64,000 nt of DNA from Yeosuana aromativorans (GTDB taxonomy: Bacteria > Bacteroidota > Bacteroidia > Flavobacteriales > Flavobacteriaceae), in assembly GCF_014646655.1 (NCBI RefSeq), contig NZ_BMNR01000007.1, forward strand, positions 1 to 64,000, given 5' to 3'. How positions within the stretch are numbered: position 1 is the first letter of the stretch; every line of letters begins with the position of its first letter. This document shows positions 43,623-54,504 of the stretch, piece by piece. Below the pieces are notes generated by a model. It searched no databases, was not told where the DNA came from, and saw only the letters and a list, made by a program, of their open reading frames with translations. A program made the translations under genes and the position numbers.

Positions 43623-44399
43623 ATGGGAAAATACAAACAAAAAATAGTAATTAAAGTTGGTACCAATGTAATGACCAACAAAGACAAACGAATAGTAAGA
43701 CCAGTTTTAAGACGATTGGTACGGCAGATTGCAGAACTTTATGAGAGAGATATCATAACCATTCTAGTGTCTTCTGGTTCTGTTATTGCTGGAAAAGAAG
43801 TCTTAGGACGCTCAAAAATAAAGGATAAAACCCAACGTAGACAAGTGTATTCTGCCATAGGTCAACCTAGAATGATGCGCTTGTATTATAATATCTTTAT
43901 GGATTATGGTATGAAATGTGCCCAAGTGCTCCCTACAAAAAGAGATTTTAGCCCAGGCGTTCACCGGGAAAACATGATTAATTGTTATGAAGGATTGTTG
44001 TCTGAAGGTGTAATCCCAATTTTAAATGAGGATGATGCCGTATCGGTAACCATGTCCATGTTTTCGGATAATGATGAATTGGCCAGTTTAGTGGCACAAC
44101 TTATCAATGCCGATAAGCTAATTATCTTAACTGATATTGATGGCTTATACGATGGACATCCTGATTCTGAAAACAGTTCTCTTATTGAAGAGGTGAGTTC
44201 TGATGAAAATGTTGAAAAATATATTAAAGAAAGCAATAAAGGTGAAGCAGAAGGAAGAGGTGGCATGGGCTCAAAATTAGATTATGCAAAAGAGGCCGCC
44301 GCACAAAATATTCCTACCTTTATAGCCAACGGAAAAAGGGACAATACCATTATTGATATTATTGACGGAAAAAGTGTAGGAACTAAAATCATGCATTAG
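43623..44399 (+). CDS. proB: Glutamate 5-kinase, no PUA domain
   Basis: 258 aa. It phosphorylates glutamate to gamma-glutamyl phosphate, the first step of proline synthesis. The amino-acid-kinase fold is clear: KIVIKVGTNVMTN at the start, VSSGSVIAGKEVLG, PILNEDDAVSV, FSDNDELASLVA, LILTDIDGLYDG and GRGGMGSKLDYAKEAA. It lacks the C-terminal PUA domain of enterobacterial ProB, as in many Bacteroidota. It is directly after proC. The usual partner proA is not in the window; an MFS transporter follows instead. Confidence 0.93.
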   Translation: MGKYKQKIVIKVGTNVMTNKDKRIVRPVLRRLVRQIAELYERDIITILVSSGSVIAGKEVLGRSKIKDKTQRRQVYSAIGQPRMMRLYYNIFMDYGMKCAQVLPTKRDFSPGVHRENMINCYEGLLSEGVIPILNEDDAVSVTMSMFSDNDELASLVAQLINADKLIILTDIDGLYDGHPDSENSSLIEEVSSDENVEKYIKESNKGEAEGRGGMGSKLDYAKEAAAQNIPTFIANGKRDNTIIDIIDGKSVGTKIMH

Positions 44400-44448
44400 T
44401 TTTTTCTTAATTTTGCTGTTTTTCTAAATATTTTATTTCCTACCAATA

Positions 44449-45597
44449 ATGGAATTAAGGGTCAAGCAGCGAATAGCTTTAAGTGTATATTTTTTTCTAA
44501 CAGGTATCAGTTTTGCTACGTGGGCCTCACGCATCCCAACTATAAAAACCATGTTTCATTTTAATGACGCGCAATTGGGCACGGTTCTTTTGGCCATGCC
44601 CATAAGTTCTTTAATAGGGTTGCCCATTTCGGGGTGGTTGGTCTCAAGGTTTGATAGTAGAAAACCGCTAATTGTTTCCTTTATGGCGTTTTCTTTGGCA
44701 TTAATTGGCATTGGAACAGCACATACGCCTTTTGCATTGGTAACAGCTATTTGTTTGTTTTCATTTAGTATGAGAATACTCAATATTGCAATCAATACGC
44801 AATCCATAACCTTGCAAAAAAAGTTTGAGAAACGTATTGTGGGCTCGTTTCATGGGCTTTGGAGTACGGGTGGGTTAGTAGGTGTAGCTTTTTCAACGCT
44901 TATGGTAAAAATGGGTGTTTCCATGCAAGTTCATTTGTTTGTCATTTCAATAACCATTTTATTGGTTGCTTTAATAGTCTATCGGTTTACCTTAAAGAAT
45001 GATAAATCGAATACAGGAAACAAACTGATTTTTGGAAAGCCAGACCCGTTCATTTTGTATCTGGGAATGCTTATTTTTTTAGCGGCTATTTGTGAAGGCG
45101 GTATGTTTGATTGGAGCGGCGTGTACTTTAAAGAGGTCATAAAAGAACGGGTTTTTACCTATGGATATTTGTCTTTTATGACATGTATGGCCATTTCTAG
45201 ATTTTTTTCTGATAAATTGATTCATCAAATTGGTATCAAAAAAACCTACGTATTTAGTTCCGTTGTCGTATCAACTGGCATGTTGGTTGCTATTGTATTT
45301 CCTTACTTTTGGTCGGCACTTTTAGGGTTTTGTTTGGTTGGATTTGGTACGGCAGCTATTTTTCCAATGACATTTGCGTTGGCGGGGACATCAAAAAAAT
45401 ATTCGCCTGGCATGGCCATTTCAATAATTACAACCTATGGAATCTTGGGAATGTTTATTGGGCCACCGGTTATTGGTTATTTGGCCCACGCCTTTGGATT
45501 GCAGAACGCCTTTTTTATTTTTGTTGTTATTGGTCTTTTGATTATCCCTTTTTCAAAAATGTTCTTCAGATACCAATCAAAAGGAATCAATAATTAA
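44449..45597 (+). CDS. MFS transporter
   Basis: 382 aa with about twelve membrane helices. The start VYFFLTGISFATWASRIP, the loop SRFDSRKPLIVSF and FHGLWSTGGLVGVAFS resemble the YbjJ-like branch of the major facilitator superfamily, often of unknown substrate. It follows proB by 49 bp, but nothing ties it to proline. Its stop overlaps the stop of the convergent glutaminyl-cyclase gene within a shared TTAA at 45594-45597. Confidence 0.85.
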   Translation: MELRVKQRIALSVYFFLTGISFATWASRIPTIKTMFHFNDAQLGTVLLAMPISSLIGLPISGWLVSRFDSRKPLIVSFMAFSLALIGIGTAHTPFALVTAICLFSFSMRILNIAINTQSITLQKKFEKRIVGSFHGLWSTGGLVGVAFSTLMVKMGVSMQVHLFVISITILLVALIVYRFTLKNDKSNTGNKLIFGKPDPFILYLGMLIFLAAICEGGMFDWSGVYFKEVIKERVFTYGYLSFMTCMAISRFFSDKLIHQIGIKKTYVFSSVVVSTGMLVAIVFPYFWSALLGFCLVGFGTAAIFPMTFALAGTSKKYSPGMAISIITTYGILGMFIGPPVIGYLAHAFGLQNAFFIFVVIGLLIIPFSKMFFRYQSKGINN

Positions 45598-46628
45598 TTT
45601 TCAACAATCTCAACTTCAAATAACTTATCCCAACGTTTACCGGTCACAAAAAGTGTTTTGGTTTTTGGGTTATAGGCAATACCATTTAAAACATCTAAGC
45701 CTTGGTGTTGTGTAACCAGTTTTTTCAGCGGCGAAAAATCTATTACGGCTATCACAGCACCATTTTTTGGATTAATAATGGCCACACCATCTTTTTGGTA
45801 GCGATTGGCATAAATGCGACCATTTACCCATTCCATTTCATTAATTTCAATTATTTTCCCTTTGTTGGTATACACTTGTATGTGGTCGCCCTCCACTAAT
45901 GTTTGTGGGTTTAATGTCCAGATATTTTCGGTACCATCGCTTTTGTAAATTATATGTGAGTCATTACACAAACCCCAACCTTCTTTACTGTTGCCGTATT
46001 TAAAGCTATCCAATTTTTCAAAAGTATTCACATCATACACAAAGCCAATGCCCTTACGCCAGGTTAATTGGTAAATCTTGTTGTTTAAAATAGTGAGCCC
46101 TTCACCAAAATACTCATCAGCTAAATTGTAATTTTTCAATACGGTTCCTGTTTTATAATCAACCTTTCTAAGTTTTGATTCTTTGTATTGCCCAGTGCTT
46201 TCGTAGAGCGTATCATTAAAAAACTCCAATCCTTGCGTATATGATGTAATGTCATGTGGGTATTCATGAAGAATTTTGTAGGTGAAAATCTTAGGCGTCT
46301 CATTATTTAAAATGGTAATGGTTCTAGTTATCGATTGTTGCTCATTATTAGAGTAAACAGTAGCTTCAATAGATTGTTTGCCTAATTTAAAGTCCTTTAA
46401 AGGTGTTATCTTGTTTATTTTTTTTCCATCAAAGGAGAAGGCAACAGAATCTATGACATGGTTTTTTTTGTTCTCTATGGAAAGTTTCAAGGTGTCGTCA
46501 ATGCTGAGGATATCGTTTTTAGCATTTGTTTTTATTGTAAAATCACTTTTTTTATTCCCGGATTTAGGTCCACAAGAAACCAATGAGGTGGTTAAAAATA
46601 TGATTGTTAGGTATTTGAAAATATTCAT
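45594..46628 (-). CDS. Glutaminyl-peptide cyclotransferase (glutamine cyclotransferase), lipoprotein
   Basis: 344 aa. Signal peptide ends SLVSC (lipid Cys). After an Ig-like segment at about 25-110, residues 115-344 form the five-bladed propeller of plant/bacterial glutamine cyclotransferases: YPHDITSYTQGLEFFNDTLY, STGQYKESKLRKVDYKTG, YFGEGLTILNNKIYQLTWR, KEGWGLCNDSHIIYKSDGT, INEMEWVNGRIYANRYQKD and LDVLNGIAYNPKTKTLFVTG. The enzyme converts N-terminal glutamine to pyroglutamate in exported proteins. The gene is divergent from the SRP RNA gene. Some Bacteroidota T9SS cargo receive pyroglutamate, which would fit here. Confidence 0.88.
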   Translation of the reverse strand: MNIFKYLTIIFLTTSLVSCGPKSGNKKSDFTIKTNAKNDILSIDDTLKLSIENKKNHVIDSVAFSFDGKKINKITPLKDFKLGKQSIEATVYSNNEQQSITRTITILNNETPKIFTYKILHEYPHDITSYTQGLEFFNDTLYESTGQYKESKLRKVDYKTGTVLKNYNLADEYFGEGLTILNNKIYQLTWRKGIGFVYDVNTFEKLDSFKYGNSKEGWGLCNDSHIIYKSDGTENIWTLNPQTLVEGDHIQVYTNKGKIIEINEMEWVNGRIYANRYQKDGVAIINPKNGAVIAVIDFSPLKKLVTQHQGLDVLNGIAYNPKTKTLFVTGKRWDKLFEVEIVEN

Positions 46629-46681
46629 TTTGATTATAAATTTTGAGCAAGATATTTATTTAAAATCAGTTTAGAAAATCA

Positions 46682-46711
46682 TTGTGAAAATTTTAAAAGG
46701 TTGTATCTTTG
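46682..46711 (+). promoter_or_regulatory. SRP RNA promoter
   Basis: TTG at 46682-46684, 19 bp, then TATCTTTG at 46704-46711: a full Bacteroidota promoter. The RNA start would be at about 46716, where the outer SRP stem begins. Confidence 0.8.
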
Positions 46712-46715
46712 CACC

Positions 46716-46809
46716 GGCAAGTCCTACACAACCAGCTCCTGTTGAATCCTCCAGGTCGGGAACGAAGCAAAGGTAAATGGTCGTAGCGGTGTGATGTAGG
46801 TAGCTTGCC
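46716..46809 (+). ncRNA. ffs: Bacterial small SRP RNA (4.5S-type)
   Basis: About 94 nt. The outer stem pairs GGCAAG...CCTACA near 46716-46728 with TGTAGG...CTTGCC at 46795-46809. The apical domain carries the conserved SRP core CCAGGTCGGGAACGAAGCAA at 46751-46770 with the tetraloop region, which binds Ffh. A T run follows at once as terminator. It guides membrane-protein and secretory ribosomes to the membrane with Ffh and FtsY. It is transcribed from its own consensus promoter. Confidence 0.92.
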
Positions 46810-46879
46810 TTTTTTTGTGCTTTTTTCTTTCCTAAAAATCATTTACAATAGTAACTTTACAATTTTAAGAGAAATATCT

Positions 46880-47683
46880 ATGTCTGAGGTTGTTTTAATA
46901 ACAGGAGGTTCTTCTGGAATAGGAAAATCCATTGGTGAGCTATTAACCACAAAAGGCTTTAAAGTTTATGGAACCAGTCGAAATCCTGAAAAATACAAGG
47001 ATAGCCTGTTTCCTATTTTGGCTTTAGATGTAAGGGATTTAAATACTATTCAGCAAACTGTTAAAACAATTATTGAAAAAGAAAACAGATTGGATGTTTT
47101 AATAAACAATGCTGGAGCGGGAATTACGGGACCAATTGAAGAAATACCCGAAGCAGAGATTAAAGCCAATTTTGAGACTAATTTTTTTGGCCCCATTAAT
47201 GTTATAAAATCGGTTTTACCACAAATGCGAAAGCAAAGGTCTGGATTGATCATAAATATTACATCCATAGCTGGTTATATGGGTTTGCCTTACCGTGGGA
47301 TTTACAGTGCAAGTAAAGGAGCCTTAGAGCTTATAACCGAAGCTTTTAGAATGGAGCTTAAAGACTTTAATATTAAGATGACCAATGTAGCACCTGGAGA
47401 TTTTGCCACCAATATTGCAGCAGGTCGTTATCATGCACCTATTTTAAATGATTCACCATATCAAAAGCCTTATGGAAACACATTGAAGCTTATGGATGCA
47501 CATGTAGATAAGGGGAGTCCTCCAAATCTTATGGCAGAGGCTATTTTTAATATTATAAATTCTAAAAACCCCAAAATACATTATAAAGTAGGGAATTTTA
47601 TGCAAAGGTTTTCTATTGTTTTGAAAAGAATTTTGCCTGATAAACTGTATGAAAAGCTACTGATTAATCATTATAAATTGTAG
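46880..47683 (+). CDS. Short-chain dehydrogenase/reductase
   Basis: 267 aa from the ATG at 46880. An in-frame TTG at 46805 would run into the SRP RNA and is rejected. The NAD(P)-binding start VVLITGGSSGIGKSIGE, LINNAGAGITG, the catalytic ITSIAGYMGLP...GIYSASKGALE (Ser, Tyr, Lys) and VAPGDFATN are typical of classical SDRs. The substrate is unknown. Its C-terminal half (GSPPNLMAEAIFNIINSKNP, YKVGNFMQRFSIVLKRILP) resembles membrane-associated or sterol/lipid-type SDRs. Single gene between SRP RNA and the aldolase. Confidence 0.88.
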   Translation: MSEVVLITGGSSGIGKSIGELLTTKGFKVYGTSRNPEKYKDSLFPILALDVRDLNTIQQTVKTIIEKENRLDVLINNAGAGITGPIEEIPEAEIKANFETNFFGPINVIKSVLPQMRKQRSGLIINITSIAGYMGLPYRGIYSASKGALELITEAFRMELKDFNIKMTNVAPGDFATNIAAGRYHAPILNDSPYQKPYGNTLKLMDAHVDKGSPPNLMAEAIFNIINSKNPKIHYKVGNFMQRFSIVLKRILPDKLYEKLLINHYKL

Positions 47684-47788
47684 CTATTTAAATACTAGAA
47701 TAATTAGAGTCTATTCTTTTAGAAAAAGCATCTTAATGTTGTAATTTTACTCCGAAATTTTTAAAAATAATTTTAACAACCATAAACA

Positions 47789-48442
47789 ATGAAATTTTTT
47801 ATAGACACGGCCAATCTGGATCAAATTAGAGAAGCACAAGACCTTGGAGTCCTTGATGGGGTAACAACCAATCCGTCATTAATGGCAAAAGAAGGCATAA
47901 CAGGGCATGACAATATTATGAAACACTATGTTGACATTTGCAATATAGTAGATGGTGATGTTAGTGCAGAGGTAATAGCAACAGATTTTGATGGCATGAT
48001 TCGCGAGGGTGAAGCCTTGTCAGAACTACACGAACAAATAGTGGTTAAGCTTCCCATGATTAAAGACGGTGTTAAAGCCTGTAAGTATTTTTCTGAAAAA
48101 GGTGTCAAGACCAATGTCACGTTGGTATTTTCTCCAGGTCAGGCATTATTGGCAGCCAAAGCCGGAGCAACGTATGTGTCACCTTTTATTGGTCGTTTAG
48201 ATGATATCTCAACAGATGGTTTGAATTTAATTTCTGAAATGCGGCTTATTTATGACAATTATGGGTTTGATACCCAAATATTGGCAGCATCGGTTCGTCA
48301 TACCATGCATGTTATTGATTGCGCTAAACTAGGTGCTGATGTTATGACAGGACCGTTAAGTTCCATTGAAGGCTTATTAAAACATCCTTTAACAGATATT
48401 GGACTGGCTAAATTTTTGGAAGATTATAAAAAAGGAAACTAA
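47789..48442 (+). CDS. fsa: Transaldolase/fructose-6-phosphate aldolase-like enzyme
   Basis: 217 aa. The short TalC/Fsa type: [45 protein letters not shown] and VKLPMIKDG with Schiff-base Lys87, then [20 protein letters not shown] and [20 protein letters not shown]. These enzymes act as transaldolases or dihydroxyacetone-type aldolases in sugar-phosphate metabolism; sequence alone does not separate the two. It is a single gene with a strong terminator at 48461. Confidence 0.9.
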   Translation: MKFFIDTANLDQIREAQDLGVLDGVTTNPSLMAKEGITGHDNIMKHYVDICNIVDGDVSAEVIATDFDGMIREGEALSELHEQIVVKLPMIKDGVKACKYFSEKGVKTNVTLVFSPGQALLAAKAGATYVSPFIGRLDDISTDGLNLISEMRLIYDNYGFDTQILAASVRHTMHVIDCAKLGADVMTGPLSSIEGLLKHPLTDIGLAKFLEDYKKGN

Positions 48443-48460
48443 ACTAGTTTTTATATAGAA

Positions 48461-48495
48461 AAAAGCCTCAATTTTCTTAAATTGAGGCTTTTAAA
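48461..48495. terminator. Bidirectional terminator
   Basis: AAAAGCCTCAATTT (48461-48474), loop TCTT, and the exact complement at 48479-48492, with flanking A and T runs. It serves the aldolase gene (plus) and the convergent thioredoxin-fold lipoprotein (minus). Confidence 0.85.
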
Positions 48496-48510
48496 TTTTA
48501 AGTTCATTAC

Positions 48511-49926
48511 TTATCTATTGATTAAGCCCAATAACTGTTCTTCAAAATTATTGGCAAACATATTGGTATTGCTGTTTACAATGGTATTGTCCTTGTCAAT
48601 GATCATAACTTTGGTCATTGGGTAAATGGCTAAAGTATGCATGGATTCCTCAGGATTTTTAAACTTATATTCGTTTTGCAAAGGAAAATGATTTCTATTT
48701 AACGTATTGATCCAAGTTTTAAAATTGTTGTCATCAATATTTATGGCAATAAAATCAATTTCCGGGTATTTGTTTTTCAATTCATAAACCTTTCGATGGC
48801 TTTCCTTAAAGTGATCATAAAAATTATGGGACCAAAAATAGATGGCTGTAGGTTTTGAAATCAATGAATTGATACCAGATTCAGTATTTTCAGCGTTAAC
48901 TAATTTTATATTTGGAAATTGGGCTCCAGGTCTTAAATTGTTTAATGATTGAACAAGATTAGTCAGGATTTCTTTGTCTTTGGTATCAGTACTTTTGCTT
49001 AAAAACGACTGTAAAATAGTACCGTCATTTTCTATATTACTGTTCTTGGTTAAAAATGAAATAGTAAAATAATAGAGTAGATTATTTTTTATTGAAGGAT
49101 TAGAAACTAAACTATCAACAATATTTAGTTTGTCAAGATTATAGCATAAGGAAACATTATTGAACTGCTTGTCTTTTGAATGTTCAAAATGTTTTTCAAG
49201 TGCCAGATTATTAAAATTTGAACGCAAAAAGGAACTGTAATTCAAATACTCGTTAAAGGACACATTATTATATTCAATATTGGTTCTGTAACTGTAAAAA
49301 TCTTTAGGTAACGAGTTTAGAACATGACGTTTATTAAAACTGTAATTTACAAACGGGTATATTTCCTTACTGGTGTAATAACTGTAATCAATATTGGACT
49401 GGGCTATTTTATCAAACAATGCTGAAGTATGGTATTTATTTTTAAAATGTTTTAACCGTTCAGATTTGCTGTTTCTAATGGCTTCAATTTGTTTTTCAAA
49501 TGCAGTTGGGTCTAGCTGACACAATTTAAACACTTGCTTTTCGTCAATCTCATTCTGTAAAAACTCATTGATCAAGTAATTATTTTTTTTGGCTCCTTCA
49601 CCGGTATATACCAAAGATTCATCAAAATCAAGTGTGTTAAGCCTAAACATGATACTGTCATGTGGTTCTAAAAGTACGGTTTGTATTTCACTGCCATGGC
49701 TAAAAGTGTACATGCCAGGATCAAGGTTCATTATTTTATAGACAAATCTGTTGTTATTGTCCAATGGAATGGTATCAATAACCGTCTCGGCTTTTGATAA
49801 AACCACAAAATTACTGTTTGGGTTGATTATTTCACCACCCAAAAACGCATAATCATCTTGACCATTATCCTTATTGCAAGAGAATAACGATAAAAGAATA
49901 ATAATTAAATAAAAATATAGTTTCAT
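48511..49926 (-). CDS. Thioredoxin-fold lipoprotein without CxxC
   Basis: 471 aa lipoprotein (signal ends SLFSC). Residues about 25-115 form an Ig-like/DUF4369-type beta domain (LGGEIINPNSNFVVLSKAET). A helical middle follows, and residues about 330-465 are a TlpA/AhpC-type thioredoxin fold (PGAQFPNIKLV, AIYFWSHNFYDHFKESH, PEIDFIAINIDDNNF, IYPMTKVMIIDKDN). At the active-site position the sequence is WSHNFYDHF, so the usual Cys-x-x-Cys is missing. It cannot act as a normal disulfide reductase and may be a binding or scaffold protein. Monocistronic. Confidence 0.75.
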   Translation of the reverse strand: MKLYFYLIIILLSLFSCNKDNGQDDYAFLGGEIINPNSNFVVLSKAETVIDTIPLDNNNRFVYKIMNLDPGMYTFSHGSEIQTVLLEPHDSIMFRLNTLDFDESLVYTGEGAKKNNYLINEFLQNEIDEKQVFKLCQLDPTAFEKQIEAIRNSKSERLKHFKNKYHTSALFDKIAQSNIDYSYYTSKEIYPFVNYSFNKRHVLNSLPKDFYSYRTNIEYNNVSFNEYLNYSSFLRSNFNNLALEKHFEHSKDKQFNNVSLCYNLDKLNIVDSLVSNPSIKNNLLYYFTISFLTKNSNIENDGTILQSFLSKSTDTKDKEILTNLVQSLNNLRPGAQFPNIKLVNAENTESGINSLISKPTAIYFWSHNFYDHFKESHRKVYELKNKYPEIDFIAINIDDNNFKTWINTLNRNHFPLQNEYKFKNPEESMHTLAIYPMTKVMIIDKDNTIVNSNTNMFANNFEEQLLGLINR

Positions 49927-50084
49927 AAAAACTCCCTCTTATCAGCGCTCAACTGCTTGAGCCACTAATTATACAAATTTATGCCTTGTATTTAAGATGT
50001 CTTGTTAATACGCTGTTAAATGTTAAAATTTAGGCTTAAATAAGATTTAAAAATAGCTTGGGGATGTTTCGTCTTACGGTTTGA

Positions 50085-51979
<1,895 letters not shown>

Positions 51980-52056
51980 GGCCTTAAAATTAAAACGATT
52001 CTTCTTAAAGATACAAATTTTTGATAGGTTCTATCTTGTTCTACCAAAAAATAAAT

Positions 52057-52088
52057 TTGTTAATTAAAAGTTAATAGTTTTATCTTTG
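52057..52088 (+). promoter_or_regulatory. Cold-shock gene promoter
   Basis: TTG at 52057-52059 and TATCTTTG at 52081-52088 (perfect TAnnTTTG), 21 bp apart. Transcription near 52094 would leave a leader of only about 20 nt before the GTG at 52115, unlike the long cspA leader of E. coli. Confidence 0.55.
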
Positions 52089-52114
52089 TTATTATTAATA
52101 CTACTTAAAGTCTA

Positions 52115-52309
52115 GTGAAAAACGGTACAGTAAAGTTCTTCAATGAGTCTAAGGGATTTGGATTTATCATTGAAAGTGGTTCTTCAAATGAATATTTCGT
52201 GCACGTATCTGGCTTAATTGACAAAATTAAGGAAGGTGACAAAGTTGAGTTTGAATTAAAAGAAGGTAAAAAAGGATTAAACGCAGTTAACGTTTCAGTT
52301 ATTAAGTAA
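52115..52309 (+). CDS. Cold-shock domain protein
   Basis: 64 aa, single cold-shock domain that binds single-stranded RNA/DNA. The N-terminal KNGTVKFFNESKGFGFI holds RNP1 (KGFGFI), and EYFVHVSGL is RNP2. The C-terminal strands GDKVEFELKEGKKGLNAVNV complete the beta-barrel. The start is GTG at 52115; no ATG is available in frame and the family N-terminus aligns at this point. It has its own promoter and terminator. Confidence 0.93.
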   Translation: MKNGTVKFFNESKGFGFIIESGSSNEYFVHVSGLIDKIKEGDKVEFELKEGKKGLNAVNVSVIK

Positions 52310-52335
52310 GCGTCTTTAATTTTTTTAAGAAATTT

Positions 52336-52359
52336 AAGCCTGCATGTTGCAGGCTTTTT
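52336..52359 (+). terminator. Terminator of the cold-shock gene
   Basis: AAGCCTGCA and TGCAGGCTT (52336-52344 and 52348-52356) pair perfectly around TGT, followed by TTT. It starts 26 bp after the stop. Confidence 0.85.
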
Positions 52360-52374
52360 GCTTTTATAAGGTGC

Positions 52375-53382
52375 TTATTTGTCAACAACAATGCGTTTAT
52401 CTCTGTTGGCTAGCTCCCAAGCTGTACAGAAAACCAATCGAGCCCTTGTTTCAAGCAAATCGTATTGAATTTTATCAGGCGTATCTGTTGGCTTATGATA
52501 ATCGGCATGGGTACCATTAAAATAAAAAATCACAGGGATATTGTTTTTTGCGAAATTATAATGGTCAGACCTGTAATAAAAACGATTGGGGTCGTTCTCA
52601 TCATTATACGTATAATCTAATTCCAAATTAAAATAAGTCTTGTTTACAGTTTCAGAAATAGTATGCAGTTCTGTACTCAACTTATCCGAACCGATTAAAT
52701 AAATATAATTTCTATCATTTTCGTGCTTTGCATCTACACGCCCTATCATATCAATATTTAAATCGGCAACCGTATTTTCTAAAGGAAAAATGGGGTCAAC
52801 TTCTGTGTAATAACGAGACCCATAAAGACCTAATTCTTCACCGGTTACATGAAGGAACAGAACCGAGCGTTTTGGTCTGTGACCGTCGTCAACAGCTGCT
52901 TTAAAGGCTTTGGCAATTTCTAAAATGGCAACCGTTCCGGAACCATCATCGTCAGCACCATTATTGATTTGACCATCACTGGAAATACCAATATGGTCTA
53001 AATGGGCAGAAATAATAATCACTTCGTTTGGCTTTTCAGAACCCTTAATATAAGCAACCACGTTTTCAGAAGCCTTGATGCCATTTGAAAAGAATGATTC
53101 TGGAATGTCTTGAAAATAATCACCTTCAGAAATAGGAGATGGGATTCCCATGCTTATGTAATGCTCTTTAAGAAACTCTACCGCTTTTTTCTGTCCGGGC
53201 TCTCCTGTTTTTCTTCCTTCAAAATCATCTGATGCATAGGTGTAGAGTGCTTCTTTTAATTCTGAAGAAGTTATGGTTTGAGCATAATCTAAAACGTTAT
53301 CAGAAAGGATTGTGTTGCTCTGTGAATTACAGGAATAGAACACAGAAACACTGATGGTCAATAATACGATAAGTTTTCTCAT
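52375..53382 (-). CDS. M28 family zinc peptidase, lipoprotein (copy A)
   Basis: 335 aa, signal ends FYSC (lipid Cys18). The two-zinc aminopeptidase ligands are present: His127 in SAHLDHIG, Asp in GADDDGSG (142-149), Glu182/Glu183 in TGEELG, Asp211 in NIDMIGR and His274 in RSDHYNF. It likely hydrolyses peptides in the periplasm or at the surface. It is a clear paralogue of the gene starting 23 bp upstream (same order of motifs, very similar throughout), so the pair arose by tandem duplication. Confidence 0.9.
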   Translation of the reverse strand: MRKLIVLLTISVSVFYSCNSQSNTILSDNVLDYAQTITSSELKEALYTYASDDFEGRKTGEPGQKKAVEFLKEHYISMGIPSPISEGDYFQDIPESFFSNGIKASENVVAYIKGSEKPNEVIIISAHLDHIGISSDGQINNGADDDGSGTVAILEIAKAFKAAVDDGHRPKRSVLFLHVTGEELGLYGSRYYTEVDPIFPLENTVADLNIDMIGRVDAKHENDRNYIYLIGSDKLSTELHTISETVNKTYFNLELDYTYNDENDPNRFYYRSDHYNFAKNNIPVIFYFNGTHADYHKPTDTPDKIQYDLLETRARLVFCTAWELANRDKRIVVDK

Positions 53383-53404
53383 TTTTCTATTTTAAAGTCC
53401 TTTT

Positions 53405-54451
53405 TTAGGAATTTTCATAATTATCAATTTTTATGCGATCTTTTTGGTTTGCAAGTTGCCAGGCGGTTGCAAAAATCAATCTTGCGCGTTTGGTCAGTAA
53501 ATTAAAATCTATTTTATCTACTGTATCGGTTGGTTTGTGGTAATCCTTATGTTCACCATTAAAATAAAATATTACAGGAACTCCCATTCTCGCAAAATTA
53601 TAATGGTCAGACCGGTAATAGTAATGATTTGAGTCACCATCAATATCATATTTGTAATCTAAATCAATGTTGACGTAAGCGGTATTGACTTTTTCGGAAA
53701 TATAATGAAGTTCCTTGCTTAATTTTTCTGAACCAATCAAATACATGTAATTGGTATTATTGATGTGGTCATCATCAATTCTTCCAATCATATCAATGTT
53801 TAAATCTGAAATGGTATTGCTTAACGGAAAAACGGGATGCAGCGTGTAGTAATCAGAACCATATTTTCCAATTTCCTCAGCAGTTACATGCAAAAACAGA
53901 ATGCTTCTTTTCGGTCCGTGTCCTTCATCTTTAGCTATCTTAAAGGCTTGGGCAATTTCCATAATGGCAGATGTTCCAGAGCCATTATCATCAGCGCCAT
54001 TATTTATTTTGCCATCTTCAGTGATGCCTAAATGGTCATAATGGGCTGAAATAATAACGACCTCTTCAGGTTTTTCTGAACCTTTAATGTATGCAACCAC
54101 GTTTTCTGATGCTTTGGTGTTATTTGGCAAAAATGATTTTGGAATGGTTTGGTAATATGTTGAATCACCGTAAGGCGATGTAATTTGTTCTTTTTTATAA
54201 TAGGATTTAAGGAATTGTGCCGCTAGTTTTTGTCCCAATTCTCCAGTAGCACGCCCCTGAAACGCATCAGATGAGAATTTGCTGAGGTGCTTACGTAATT
54301 CATTAGGTGTAATGGTATTGCTATATTTTACCACCAAAGCACTATCAACCAATTGAATACTATCTTTTAAATTTTGGATTTGAGTAGTGTATTTTGTGGT
54401 TGCGCATGAACCGACTAAGGTCAATGCAGAAGCAATTAGAGCAATTTTCAT
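53405..54451 (-). CDS. M28 family zinc peptidase, lipoprotein (copy B)
   Basis: 348 aa, signal ends TLVGSC. Ligand motifs SAHYDHLG, GADDNGSG, TAEEIGKYGS, NIDMIGR and RSDHYNF match the copy just downstream almost position by position. The N-terminal 40 residues differ more than the catalytic core. The two copies keep all ligands, so both should be active, perhaps with different substrate preference. It has its own good promoter (54472-54500), and copy A lies 22 bp after its stop, so both are probably co-transcribed. Confidence 0.9.
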   Translation of the reverse strand: MKIALIASALTLVGSCATTKYTTQIQNLKDSIQLVDSALVVKYSNTITPNELRKHLSKFSSDAFQGRATGELGQKLAAQFLKSYYKKEQITSPYGDSTYYQTIPKSFLPNNTKASENVVAYIKGSEKPEEVVIISAHYDHLGITEDGKINNGADDNGSGTSAIMEIAQAFKIAKDEGHGPKRSILFLHVTAEEIGKYGSDYYTLHPVFPLSNTISDLNIDMIGRIDDDHINNTNYMYLIGSEKLSKELHYISEKVNTAYVNIDLDYKYDIDGDSNHYYYRSDHYNFARMGVPVIFYFNGEHKDYHKPTDTVDKIDFNLLTKRARLIFATAWQLANQKDRIKIDNYENS

Positions 54452-54471
54452 TGAGGGAATTTTTTAAAACT

Positions 54472-54500
54472 CAAATATATACAAAAAATGTATACTTCAA
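54472..54500 (-). promoter_or_regulatory. Promoter of the M28 pair
   Basis: On the minus strand TTG (54500-54498), 18 bp, TATATTTG (54479-54472). A full match to the Bacteroidota consensus. Transcription would begin about 10-15 bp before the ATG at 54451. Confidence 0.65.
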
Positions 54501-54504
54501 ATTA

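Noticed and set aside
45309-45593. Plus-strand frame of 94 codons inside the MFS gene
   Set aside because: Shifted frame of a membrane protein gene, with composition unlike a real protein.
46805-46879. Upstream extension of the SDR gene from a TTG
   Set aside because: It runs through the 3' stem of the SRP RNA and adds 25 residues before the NAD-binding motif. The ATG at 46880 fits the family.
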